Below are positions 10,471-21,202 of a stretch of DNA of 64,000 nt, in pieces. The stretch's first letter is position 1. Each line of letters starts with the position of its first letter. The notes beneath the pieces were generated by a model that had not been told where the DNA came from, did no database searches, and saw only the letters and a list, made by a program, of their open reading frames with translations. The stretch is from Acanthosepion lycidas (taxonomy: Eukaryota > Mollusca > Cephalopoda > Sepiida > Sepiidae): contig OZ010581.1 of NCBI GenBank assembly GCA_963932145.1, positions 85,171,968 to 85,235,967 of the forward strand, read 5' to 3'. A program made the position numbers and the translations under genes.

Positions 10471-11260
10471 TTTCTTTCAATGCCAAAATCTGTGCAAAAA
10501 GCGGATCACAGAGCCTTGGTATTTTTATCACTTCCCATTGACCAGTTAATATTAAAATCATGTTCACACTACGTCTGAATAACACCGACCTAGTTCCTGA
10601 CCTGACGAAAATACATTTCCGCCAAAATTCAAAAATGCTTTTCGGAGCCTGTCACGTGACTAGAAAACAAAAAAATAGAATGGCCAGTGAGAATTTACGA
10701 ACGACTAGCATTTGCTAAACTAGTCAACGACGCTTGTATCATTACTGCTGTGAAATACAAAGTTAGAATTTTAAGTTCTTCAGCACGAAATAACTTCATT
10801 GTAATTCAAGTTAAAACATTCAACACAACCACTCACTTACCAACTTCTTCAGAAACTCACTGAAAAAACTATTCAATCACAGTATTGAATGTTATAGAAA
10901 CTTAATTACAAACATTACAGAACATTACAAGCATCAACATATTACAAATATTCAACTACAAGCAACGGGAACTAATTAAAAAATATGGAACATTCACTCT
11001 TTCAACTCTTCTGAAGCTAAAAGTTTATCACAGCTTTACAGAATTCTTTCAACTCTCTCACAGTGAACATTTTGAGCGGCCAGTTCATTCAACTTTTTAT
11101 GAGCTCACTTGAATATATTTCCTTAGTAAAGACTAAGTCAAAGGGAAGTAACTCCTATTAATTATGATTGCATATCATTGACACATAAATATTGTTGTTG
11201 TTATAAAACAGTTTTTGTTATTTCTCTTGTTTGCTTACACTTTGTAAAGAAAAAATATAT
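10471..11260. other. AT-rich spacer between Merlin fragments
   Basis: No coding similarity was recognised. The stretch is rich in CATTCAA/ATTACA words and may be an inserted non-autonomous element, but no ends were found. Confidence 0.4.
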
Positions 11261-11569
11261 TTAGGCCGTTAATACCGTTACACGTCTCCAGTTATATTTA
11301 CGTCTGGAGATAACGGTCTCATCACTTTCTACCTCGACACATGGTCCAACCAACTTTTCCTGGACATGTTCTAGCCAAAATTGGTATACCTCACTGCAGA
11401 ACGAGCGCCAATTGACTGAAGTGTGTTTTGCAATGTCCAAGTTTTCATACATAAATCCTGTGACTCCAGCTTCGATCAAGGAAATGAATTGCAAGAAGTA
11501 GCACTTTCCACGTAGGCAAGCGGAACTTCTCCAAAAGTATTTTTTGTATTTTTCTCCTGCTGAAGCCAC
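11261..11569 (-). pseudogene. Merlin (IS1595/ISXO2-like) transposase, N-terminal/central fragment
   Basis: The 102-codon open frame encodes AKHTSVNWRSFCSEV, matching the segment before the catalytic core of ISXO2-like transposases. It then encodes VGPCVEVESDETVISRRKYN, which corresponds to the GG.G..VEIDE....RKY.RGR block with the first catalytic Asp; the GPG/EID consensus is altered here. The frame stays open across this fragment, but the other two-thirds of the protein are missing or lie in the damaged piece at 10.06-10.47 kb. The two fragments fit one interrupted minus-strand Merlin element. Confidence 0.65.
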
Positions 11570-11685
11570 TTTCTGTTTACCGGCGGTTAGGACGATTCAG
11601 GATGGTAGGACAGTAGACAGAATTTCTACAACGCCATATTTTCCGTTCGGCACGCAACAAGCAAGGTAAATGGTTTCAGAATGTG

Positions 11686-13085
11686 ACTTCCCGTCCACCA
11701 CCCTTGCCTTTTTCAACAGTGTGATCCCATCCCTAGAGATCCGATCGGTGATGGACCTCAGTTGTTGAACACGACTGTCAAGTCAAAATCGGAACAAAGA
11801 TGTGCGACAGCCTCGAGTACAGTTCGCAGAGCCGACCATCAAGTCCCGGAGACTTGCCACTGCCTATCCTCTTCAAAGCCAAGTGAACTTCACTCTCTGT
11901 GAGCTTTCCCTTGCAGCTAGCCACTTCAGTCGGCTCAAGCCGAGGAAGGTCAGCCAAATAGCTACGAAACTCATCACCAGTGAAACCAGGCTTCATGGTA
12001 AACCGGCTCTCGAAATGCCGCCGAAACGCCTCACACATGTCCTCGGAGCTCGCCTATCCTGAGTATTAACCTCGCGAATGTATCTATTGGAACATCTTCC
12101 TTGAACAATTCCGCGCCCATATTCATAGTTTCATTAGACATCTTGTTTAACCTATGTCTAATTACCTGACCCTGGTAGCGCTTGCTAGCCGCACCCCCCA
12201 GAGTCTGTCTAGCTAGTGCTATCTCTAGGGAATATGCGCCCCCGCCAGCCTCTACCCGGTACAGATTCTACTCTAGAGTCTTCCCCATCTTAGCCCTGTC
12301 TAAGGCGAGTCATTGGCTCTATTCGGTGGTGAAAGACCTAATCCTATCCCACAACTTATTCCCACTAGTTCTCGCTGTACTAATCTAGTCAGCTGTTGCC
12401 GGAAGTCCCGCCTGTTCAGTAAAGACAGATTGAACTTCCAATGTCCAACCATACTAGGCCTAGCACCTATCATCATCCGGGCACAGACGAGCCTATGGTC
12501 TGAATAGTCTAACCAGTGGGACAATTTAGAAAATCTAGATTGACCTTTCTAATTAACATTTTGTCCAGTAGCTGGCTACCCGGCCACTTAAGAGTCTACG
12601 TCCACATCTCCAGCTCTGGATGATCGACCCGGTATCTATCGACGAGCCCAAACTTGTCCATCAGTTCAACCAGATCGCCCGATGACCTCAGCTAGCTCCC
12701 CGGCCCCTGTCTATCTTGGGGTCCAGGGTAGTACGACAGACTAAGCGCGACCAGGAGCGACCCCAACTAACGGAAAAAGTCGGCACACCCTGTCTGATCG
12801 TTGGGCGCATAAACCGCAACGACCCGAAACGAACCACAGCTCACGGCACAATCAACTGCCCCCCACTCCTGCACCAACATGGACAAGGTCCACCCACGCA
12901 CCGTTTTACAAACAAGGAAACTGGTCCCCATATGATGAATAGACAACAAAGTAGCTAGACAGCACGTGTGCGCCAACGTCGCAAAGTATTCTGCTGAATT
13001 GCAGCCACATCTACACCGAAAGATCACAAAGCTGGCGAGCTACCTTACTCTAATCTCTCAAGTCCCTCATATTCAAGCTAGCTAT
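11686..13085 (-). pseudogene. LINE copy 1 ORF2: endonuclease and start of reverse transcriptase
   Basis: The apurinic-type endonuclease is broken by stops at its start (about 13085). It is recognisable at 12524-12300 as DYSDHRLVCARM and GHWKFNLSLLNRRDFRQQL, the C-terminal part with the conserved DHR. At 12038-11778 lies the pre-RT/RT entry segment with SGKSPGLDG and ELYSRLSHIFVPIL, and VVFNN plus a lysine-rich KK.. block follows to about 11690. Catalytic YADD and the C-terminal CCHC are absent through truncation. Confidence 0.65.
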
Positions 13086-13199
13086 TAAAGTCAAGAGCCC
13101 CTTAAACACAGACTGGACAAAAATCCGTGGAGCCAAGACCCTGACAGATTGTCCCAGATACCTGGTGCCTACATCGGACGTAATTCGTCCTTCTGTGAC

Positions 13200-14742
13200 A
13201 ATGCCACCGACGTCTGTGGGGAAGGTTATCTTAAGGGCTCTACATGAAGATGGGTGGAGAAGAACAGGGACCCTACCAGAGTAAAAATTGTGCTACCTTT
13301 TTTTAGATCCGGAGACTCTATCTGATCCATCCAGAACTTGGGAAGGCATCTTTAGCCTCCGCAAGATGGTCCCAGACCTTTAGGTTGCCCCAGGTGTTTC
13401 TTATAAGGGAAATTACACCGGGGGCGCTGGGAAAGTTTCTCGGGTACTCTACTGACTTCCCGTCAACTGTGGTACATTTGAATGAAGGCCTCAAAAAGGC
13501 CTTCCCCTGAGAGGAAAGGCTCCTTTCGAGGGCCTCACGGCCCACTACACAAATCTTTTTCTCAGGGAAAGATGAGTGGGGAGGGAGAAGACGGAGCCCT
13601 ACAAAAAGATGAAGGGAGCCTCCTTGTCTTGCCCAGGAAATCATTTTCACTTCTTGCTGACGAAGCAGGTGCAGCAGGTCTTGGCTACCAGAACCATCTC
13701 CATCCTACTCCGACCAGCTTTCCTCTTCCTCTTGGTATACTTGGCGTCCTCCTCCTCCTCCTTGTCCGTCACCCTTTTCAGTGAGGGTTGTTGAGAGAGC
13801 TCCTGCTCCGGTTGCTGCTCCGGCAGAAGCTGCTTGGGTTGCTAAAGCTGGTTTTGTTGCTGCAGCTTCTTCGGCTGCTGCGGCTATCACTGCGGCTTAG
13901 GCTGCTACTGTTTCAGTTGCTGCTTTTGTTTGGCAGCGCCTTTGTCTGGGACATCCTGTTGCAGAGTTGCCGCTTTGGCTCCTTCATCACTGCCTTAGTC
14001 CATTCACCAGGACCACTGGCGGCCTTCTTTGATGCTTCCACCCTAGGCTGTTCGTGGCGCCGGCTCCTTCGTCGAACACAACTTTGCCAGGTGACCGGCG
14101 GCACCACAAACGTAGCAGCGGGGACGGCAGCCCTCAAAGACCACAAAGATATTTCGGCCGCCGCAGGTAATCACTTTGGAAACATCGTTAAAATTAAGTC
14201 TGGTCAGTGTCACCATGATTTCGTAACCACTGATGGCAATGCCCGCCTTACTTCTGATGGAGGATACCCACTCCACCGGACCATAATCCGAGAAAAAGAC
14301 TCTCAAACGGTTCTCAGTGACGTACATGCATACCATATGTAAGGTAATCTGGGTTTTCCGGGCGCCCATGTACTCCGTTTATAGTCTCAAGGTTTTAGTG
14401 GTGAGTACGCTGCTGGCTAATGCTTTTGTAGCTTCCTCTGTTCCCGCAGGATGCTCCACATGTCATTTGACCTATGAGCCAACAATCTGGCTCTAGTATT
14501 AAAGGCCTCTTCTATCATATCCATCTTGACAGCAATAAACTTCCGCGTCGTGATGTCGGCTGTGAACAGATGGTTCCAGTTGTTATTGCCTCCATAACAG
14601 AAGGCACCGGCAAAAGTTCATGTCCCGAGATGAAGGAGCTATACTCCTCTCTCAGGCCCTTATAATAATCTTATCATTTTGGGGGCCTTTCCGTCAATTG
14701 TTGGGTGGACAATGGCTCTTTTTCCTTGGGTGCCTCCGCCAT
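13200..14742 (-). pseudogene. LINE copy 1 ORF1 (gag-like, one CCHC knuckle)
   Basis: ORF1 of this family coats the RNA. The ATG at 14742 begins MAEAPKEKEPL, aligning with the ORF1 starts at 38032 and 47695 (MAxxPxxxEP...). An RRM-like segment follows at 14369-14200 (VTLTRLNFNDVSKVITCGG). Then comes a CCHC knuckle, CYVCGAAGHLAKLC, near 14100. After that is an Ala/Gln-rich low-complexity stretch at 13.93-13.75 kb. The conserved tail at 13560-13318 (LERSLSSQGK, LKVWDHLAEAKDAF) is shared with copies at 39.65 and 50.0 kb. Stops interrupt the frame in several places. Confidence 0.65.
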
Positions 14743-15060
14743 AGTGGAGGGTTTCCCTCCCCAGTACAAATAACAATGAAAACAAAGTTCAATGAACAAA
14801 AAAGCATGGCGATTACACAAATAACACAATGGGACAATATGTGGACAAAAATGTAACACTTACTTCTCTCAACGCTATGGAAAATTTCAAAAGAAAAATA
14901 CCAGGAAGAGGGGATGCTTGCAAAAACTTTTCCTCCTCTCCTCTTAGAGTTGGAAGTACACAAAATGCATGCTGGTCTGTCAAGGTAAGAAAAAGAGACT
15001 CTGTTTTTCTTTGTTGGACAGTTTTTTATGTTGTTGTAGTAGATCATATCTGATTGGATA

Positions 15061-16059
15061 GCTGAGACTAGATTTAAATGAGACCATATGGAAAGCTATA
15101 AAGGAAATCGCTTTCACCCTCCAGATGGTTTGTTAAGCTCTGTTGACGTGTGTTTGATTGTTTCTCAGACCGGTGAAGAACGTTTTGGATTGTCCTTGCA
15201 AAGAAATTTTTGAAACAGAAATACTTCTTGTTATGTTATTTTCACTTATTTTTCTTTGGTTTTGAATCGTATTTTGATTTTCTTTCTTTTACCGTCTTAT
15301 ATCAGTTTTCTTTTCAGCTTTGGCCGCCATTTTTTTTCCTGGTCGGACGTAAAAGTTTTACCAGACAACTGATCTTGTTTTACTCCGTTTTTCTTTTGTT
15401 TTAATTTATAGTTATTCCGGTCCCAGATATAGCTTCGGTCACGTTGCTAAATACCATCTTGTCATTTCACCAACTGCAGTCTGTTTACTATCATAAAGCA
15501 GAACTTTCTCTTGATCCCTAGCCGAAGAGATCTTCTCAATGCCAACGCTGTGTCTGCTGGATCGCAAGGAATTAAGTGCGTTGTGAAAATATTTTTACAA
15601 TATTGAACTCTTCGCCCTTCCTGCTATCGAATACCCATCTAATAATTTCAAAATATGATCAACTGGCACTGACCATCAGTTCTCAGCATGGTATTTCTCT
15701 ATTTCTTCCTTTTCTTTTCATCCTGCCTTTGTTTTCTTCAGAAGTAAGTGTCAGGAAGCTTTGTTCAACACTGTTCACTAGCCTTTTAACCTCAATTCTC
15801 GATAGGAGCGTATTTGTTACACGAAGATTTAGATAACCGAACAATGTCTAATGACTAATTGCATGTAAACACATTCCATACGTGTTAACATGATACTTTC
15901 CTTGGTTCAAATTAACAAATCGAGTTTCAAATCCTAAAGGAAACTCACATTTTCAAAAATATCGTTCCTTTTTTGCTTTTAACTACACTTCATACTGGTA
16001 CATGGATCGACCAGACAAAACACCATTGAGGAATACCCAAAGTTAAAGAGCAACAAAAG
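15061..16059. other. T-rich region between two head-to-head LINEs
   Basis: This is where both LINE 5' regions would meet. A TATAAAG lies near 15091 and long T/C-rich tracts run from 15.2 to 15.8 kb, similar in composition to the regions before the LINEs at 26.3 and 38.0 kb. The hydrophobic open frames here (e.g. 15210-15404, 15576-15836) come from T-rich composition and are not credible genes. Confidence 0.4.
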
Positions 16060-16220
16060 TAATTCTCTGGAGTCCAATAATGGCCAAAATGTGATCAGTA
16101 GAAATAGTATGGAGACCAATAATGGTCAAAATTTGCCCCCAAAAGTATGGCGGGCATTAATAGCCAAAAGAAAAGTGTAGAGACCAAGAATGGCTAAAAT
16201 GTATCAGGTGAAAGTATAGA
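16060..16220 (+). repeat. ~40-bp imperfect tandem repeats in ORF1
   Basis: The phrase TGGAGwCCAATAATGGyCAAAAT recurs about four times with decay (near 16071, 16109, 16147 and 16178). In one frame it reads ES/TNNGQN repeatedly. The related copy at 26.37 kb keeps one unit (MEANNDKI). Confidence 0.65.
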
Positions 16221-17480
16221 AGACCACTCAGACAAGAACAAAAATGCTGAGGTCGCGGAATTGCCCTGTTGTTGGAAATCTCCCCTAAATGCATTATCAA
16301 TATTGCAGCGTTTTGGGGGCGAGCCAAGAGTTATGCGCACTTTGTGGTAGAAAGTGGACTCTTGGAAGACTCCAAAGAGCTTAAGAAAATTGAAAAAAGA
16401 ATATTGTCAATCTTCGTGGTAGACAAGCGTACGCGCAAAATTTGTTGCTCCATGAAAAAACACAGTGGTAAAATCACAGGAATTACTGGGGGGTTAAGCC
16501 TCGGAGAATAGTAAAGGGTACAGACTTCTTCATGCGGGGCATATTGCTAACCCACCCCAAAAGATTGTGTGAACGCCCCGAGAAGGGAGCTGATCATGAA
16601 AGTTCTAAATCTTTTGGGCCGAATACGAAGGCAAACGAAGAAGCAGCTTGCAAACTATTCGAGGTCACTTCTCATGTCGTTAGGGAGCATCAAGCTGCAT
16701 TTCTTTCGCAGTATTGCGAGATACTGGGTGCCTCCTGCGATAGCCTGGCCGGAGGTTGGAGTTTTGAAATTATGTTGGACTTAAAAACATCCTCTCCATC
16801 TCCAACTCTCTGGAATTAGGAGGCCTGAAATTTCCAGTCATTTTTACTAACTTCAGAGCAACTAGCTGGAAGTGTGGAGAGGCTGGTCACCTCTCCTCTT
16901 CCTTACCAGGATGGCCAAGATCTCCCTCTGATTGCGTCTTGGAATACTGCCACGCCTGTGATAGGCATGCCAACTTCCAAGAACGGTGTGGTTAAATCCT
17001 CGGTTGAGTCGAGTTCTCAGCCCCCATTACCCCAAAAGCCTTCGCCTGCTGCTAGTGCAGTTGTGGGAAATGGAGTGGAGGAATGGCTGGTTACTGGTAG
17101 TGTCAGAGGGAAGCGCCATACAGCTCATCTTACACCCCTTTCATAATCATATTCCCCACCCTCAGAAACATCCTGAAATACCACCCACCTTCCAAAAGAC
17201 AGAGAAGCCCTCGGCCCTTCGGTAGCGGCTAAAGACGAAAGAAAAAAGACCAACAAATTTCCATACAATTTATGGGAGGATGTCTGCCGCATTTCCCTGG
17301 CCCAGGCTGAAAGAGCCTGAAATTATGGAAATCGCGTGAAAGAATTGAAGTACCTATTGTTCGTCAAACAGTACGAGCATAAAGATGTAAAAATCCCACA
17401 AAACTTCTCAGAAGCCCAACGACTTCTAACTGTCATCTGAACTGGGACAGGCCGCGGCAGGCTTTGTGTGCTGGATATTA
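16220..17480 (+). pseudogene. LINE copy 2 ORF1 remnant
   Basis: The region encodes fragments AKSYAHFVVESGLLED, ELKKIEKRIL and RKICC that match the copy at 26376-26654 (AKSYTHLVVEGELLED, RKICC). Further on it encodes MRGILLTHPKRLCERP and proline/lysine-rich segments ending in KEKRPTNF. Function in the family is RNA binding; no intact CCHC was seen in this copy. Several frame changes are needed to follow it. Confidence 0.55.
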
Positions 17481-17574
17481 TCATAAAGTATAAGACTCTT
17501 CATTTCATTGCACAACGACCATGCAGAGCAGCCTGATTTGTTTAGGCAGATCGAGCCTTTTTGATAAAGTAGTT

Positions 17575-20007
17575 CGGTAGTTCTAGCAGGTGATTGGAAT
17601 GCCGTCCTTGATAGATCGTATAAGGAAAAATCGTTTTTTCGGGACTTTATCGACAGGTTTGATCTTGTCGATAAGAATCAAAATGAGCATCCGCTGGAGG
17701 TAACATAGATTTGGACTAAGAGTGGCAGCTCGGATTCGGTGGTGCGTTCTAGCTACATTGACCTAGTTCTAATTAAGAGAGACGACTTAGGGCTTTTAGG
17801 TTGTCCAAGTTTATATATAGTTTATTCAGTTCATAGGCTTGTCCAGGTTTGTGTAAACTTAGAGAAGTCTAAGGCTAAGATGGCTAACTTTGGAAATTGA
17901 ACGCATCATTATTTAGTGAGCAAGATTTACGGGACCAGCTACTACTAATGTTGCAGCGGGAACTGACGAGGGATGTGGTTGGGAATAAATGGTGAAATAA
18001 GTTAAAATCCAAACTTAGGTCTTTTGCTGCTGATTTTAGTCGCCGACTTAATTAGCAGCGCAAAAGGCATGCGAAGAAAAAGTTGCTCAGATGATCAAAT
18101 CCAGTTATAGTGGAGACATAGCCTTAGCTAGGGCGGAGCTGGCATCCTTGCTTATCAAGAAGGATCAAGCTCTAGTAGTTAGGGCTAGGCTAAAAAGAAT
18201 GTCTTTTGAAGCAACGAATATGGCCGCTGAATTGCATGCAGAGGAAACTCGAAATGCATCCAATCGGCATATCACAAGCATGGCATTGACGAACAAGCAG
18301 ACCGTGACTATAGACGCGGACATATGCGAGGCTTTTTGAGAATACTTTCAGGAGCTGTTTACCAGAGAGCCCGGTCTGAGCTCTGCTAGGTTCAATGCCT
18401 ATTTGGCCGACATTCCTCGCCCCGAGGTGACTGAAGTGGCTGGGTGCGAGGGTCCCATTACAAAATCAGAGATCTCGGATGCGCTGAAGCCGACTCCGGG
18501 ATGGTCTTCCTTACGAAATGTACTTGAGGCAGTTACCCATGTTTGTCCCCTTGTTGGCACTGATTTACAACAACTGGATGAAGCAGGGGTCTATACCTCA
18601 ACACTTTACCAGGGGTGTGATGAATTTGCTTCGCAAAAACAAAACGTTGAGGATAGGATAGGTAATTATCGGCCTTTGACGATGTTAAACACAGAGTTGA
18701 AGATTTTAGCCAAGGTCTTAGCCGGCCGTTTTCAGGCTGTCCTCTCTAGTCTGATTGGTTCAGAGCAGACTTGTGCTGTGAAGGGCAGGACAATCCAGGA
18801 CAACCTTCATTTGGTACGTTTGATCATCGAGTAAGTCAACAGTGACACCGCGCTGATCAATTTAGATCAGTCCAAAACTGGTTAACCATCGATTTCTGGA
18901 GGCTGTCCTTTCCCCCGGCGATTTCGGGCAGTACTTTTGCACTTGGATCCCACTTCTCTGTGCGTCCCCCAGGGTGCTAGTAGAAATGAATGGAGTAAGT
19001 TGAAGACAAATGCGGTCCTTTACGGAATTTCCTTACCTGGTGCTACCACCTCGGCCATGCTTATGACATTTTGGTTCTTGAGTCGAGAAGAGATCTACCA
19101 CGATACTTCCGGCTGGGTTTGTGGGAGGGAGTTTCTTTTCCCGGAACTTTTCTCTGGATGGACGGGTCGGTCAAGCTACTCGGCATATGATTTGGTCCCG
19201 ATCTTCTCTTGGAAATGAATTGGTCAGAGGTGCGGGTGTAGGCCGAGGTCGCAGCACGTCTGTGGTCCCAGAGGAATCCTTTTTTGATGGGGAAAGCGGT
19301 AGTATGTGACGCACACATTTACCCGACTATCCTTTACTGACTCTCCGTACTTCCACTCCAATCTGACACTTTATTGGCATTTGTAAGGCTCTTGTTCTTC
19401 TCCTTGTATGTCGGGAGATCTGTTACCTTCAACCTTCTGAAGGTGGTTTGGGTATGTATTGTGTTGAGATTCGTCAACATACGCTTCCCGTCTGTTTCTT
19501 AGACCGGTTGTGTTTGCAATCGGATGAGAATGAAGACGTCCGTAAGAGCTTCCCATCCCTGAGATGTGTGCACTTGTGCGAGGAGGAGGGCCTCGGTTTA
19601 CCCTGACGTGAGTGCTCCTTCTATCGTGAATGTCAGCTTGCTCTCAAGTTCCTCTTACGGGTGACGGATAGCCTCTCCATCGTCCAGGCTTTGTTCCGTA
19701 AGGCATTATATGAGTTGTTAGTGAGGGGGATGATTTCATATGCGAGCTCCGTCTTACGAAATAGGAGGCTCATTCTATATGTTCTTTGGTGCTCGGTTTT
19801 AAATGCCTCACTAGCGATGAAGCATCACTCACCTGGCTAATGATTCGAAAGGCCCTCTGGGTCGGCAAAAGATTTTGTTTGGCGGGTTTGGAAAAATCTC
19901 CAAACTGCTTTCGCTGTGGAGACCCTCAGTCACGATTTCTTCCACTGTAGGGTTGTAGGTCCTTTGTGCAAGTTCTTTGAAGACATCATGGTTCGCATGC
20001 TGCGTGG
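17575..20007 (+). pseudogene. LINE copy 2 ORF2: endonuclease and reverse transcriptase
   Basis: VLAGDWNAVLDRSYKEKSFF near 17582 holds the GDWN endonuclease motif, and SYIDLVLIKR near 17750 follows. An open stretch at 18091-18339 is the linker to the RT. The RT core at 18640-18830 reads RPLTMLNTELKILAKVL and QTCAVKGRTIQDNLHLVRLI, typical of the L1/Tx1 group. The YADD region near 19060 appears only in a shifted frame as AYDILVL, so one residue of the catalytic motif is lost. A C-terminal Cys/His segment (CFRCGDP...) lies near 19908-19950. The gypsy LTR at 20008 truncates the rest. Confidence 0.7.
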
Positions 20008-20272
20008 TGTTATGTAGTGGTTTCCCAGTGGAGGCTTGTATTTGTACTAAGTCGGTCCTAAAATAGGTTCGACGTACAAAACGTTAGGAAATTGATATAA
20101 TAGGTAATGACGCAATAATCTAGTTGTGGTGGCTGATACTTTAATATCTGACTAACGGTCGTCCGACATCGACCGACTGACCAACTCTCTGAGCGACTCC
20201 GCGACTGCTACTCCTACTTATTATATGTGGGAGAGTCTATTAACTATAGAATAGGTGTGTTCCACTATATCA
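20008..20272 (-). repeat. LTR (3' LTR on the minus strand)
   Basis: Read on the plus strand it starts TGTTATGTAGTGG and ends CCACTATATCA. It is nearly identical to 23194-23466, differing by a few substitutions, a GCTACT unit and short indels. The outer ends form an inverted repeat, TGTTAT...ATAACA, mutated to ATATCA at this inner end. The high similarity suggests a fairly recent insertion. Confidence 0.85.
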
Positions 20273-20280
20273 TCCCCCGC
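20273..20280 (-). other. Polypurine tract
   Basis: On the minus strand GCGGGGGA lies immediately before the 3' LTR start (TGATATAGTGG). This is the expected place of the plus-strand DNA primer, and it fixes the element's orientation. Confidence 0.7.
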
Positions 20281-20410
20281 TGAAACTTTACTCCTTAGGA
20301 GTAAACGGTTTTCTTTATTTATTTTTCATTTTTTACAGAAAATATGAAGAAAAAACAACATTTTTTTTTAGCGTATCTCCTACGTTTTATTTTTATCCAC
20401 TTTTAAATGA

Positions 20411-20990
20411 TCAGTTGCCTTTCTTTTTTCTTCTGGATCGGCGTACCTCAGCCAAAATTGTTGCAGGCGTTATTAGATCCAACGTATTGAAAATCACTTC
20501 CATCGGCGTTTCTTCCGTGGGACCGCTGTCAACCACGTTTGACAAATGTCGTCTGATCTGGTTACTGCACGTGAATTTTTCGCCTTTCACCAAGTACATC
20601 ATATAGGCAATCCGCTTTTCTATTTTTTTTATACCTCCATAGTGTTACCAGAAACAAACTTCCGCTTTGAGCTTCTTAAGGATGGAGACAGTTTATGTAG
20701 GATCTTCTTGTGGTTCTATTTTGAACAAGCCTCTAGCTTCCCTTTTGTTGATCTTGTGCTTCTTACCGTTTTCTGTGGTGATTTCAGTTGAGTTAAATCA
20801 TTTAATAATACTGCATGTCCTTGACTGCCGCTAACTCGCTCCACAGTTTTTCTCGGTGTCGGCTCCATCTTTAGTTTCTGGGGCTTGTTTTTCACGTATA
20901 TCGTCGGTGTTACCCATTCAACTTTTTTAAATACACCGGTTTTCTCTAATCTGTCCAATTGAAGCAAACAAAACATTCCTTTTCTTTTTG
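20411..20990 (-). pseudogene. gypsy pol remnant: RT entry and pol tail joined by deletion
   Basis: LDRLEKTGVFKKVEWVTPTI near 20960-20890 matches the start of a gypsy reverse transcriptase (the E.L...G.I...W..P). Within ~100 codons the sequence passes into a charged segment with LNDLTQLKSP. A tail with GEKFTCSNQIRRHLSNVV follows at 20602-20411, resembling the end of gypsy integrase/pol. The catalytic RT palm, RNase H and integrase core are missing, so the element cannot be autonomous. The exact deletion point is not resolved by eye. Confidence 0.55.
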
Positions 20991-21202
20991 AAAACCGCCT
21001 GAGCGTTTTCTTTCAGCTGGAATTTTGCCACCATCTCGTTACACGTTCCCAAACCTGGAGAAAAAACTGTAGGAAAAGTTTCCTTAAGTTTTTTGGGCTT
21101 CGTAGTTTAAAGAATCTACCTTGTAACAGAAAGAATTTATCGGCAGATCCCATAATTGGAATTTTGTTATCCAATCCATACCAAGTAAGTTCGGGGTATT
21201 TT

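Larger units (their letters stand above)
11686..15060 (-). mobile_element. L1/Tx1-like LINE, copy 1
   Basis: A non-LTR retrotransposon running right to left: ORF1 (14742 to about 13200), then ORF2 endonuclease (about 13085 to 12300) and the start of the reverse transcriptase (12040 to about 11690). The rest of the RT and the 3' UTR are missing, because similarity stops near 11686 where the Merlin region begins. Many stops and frameshifts make it a fossil. It lies head to head with copy 2, which starts near 16.06 kb. Confidence 0.7.
16060..20007 (+). mobile_element. L1/Tx1-like LINE, copy 2 (second subfamily)
   Basis: ORF1 at 16.07-17.5 kb, endonuclease at 17.6-17.85 kb and reverse transcriptase from 18.1 to 19.9 kb, all degenerate. 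Its ORF1 resembles the copy at 26.3-27.8 kb more than the copies at 13, 38 and 47 kb, so two subfamilies are present. It is cut at 20007 by the gypsy element, so the LINE is older than that insertion. Confidence 0.7.

Noticed and set aside
13788..14342. A 184-codon Leu/Arg-rich open frame
   Set aside because: It is the antisense of the Ala/Gln-rich low-complexity part of LINE ORF1 copy 1.
15210..15836. Two hydrophobic frames that could look like membrane proteins
   Set aside because: T-rich sequence between two LINE 5' ends; no conserved features.
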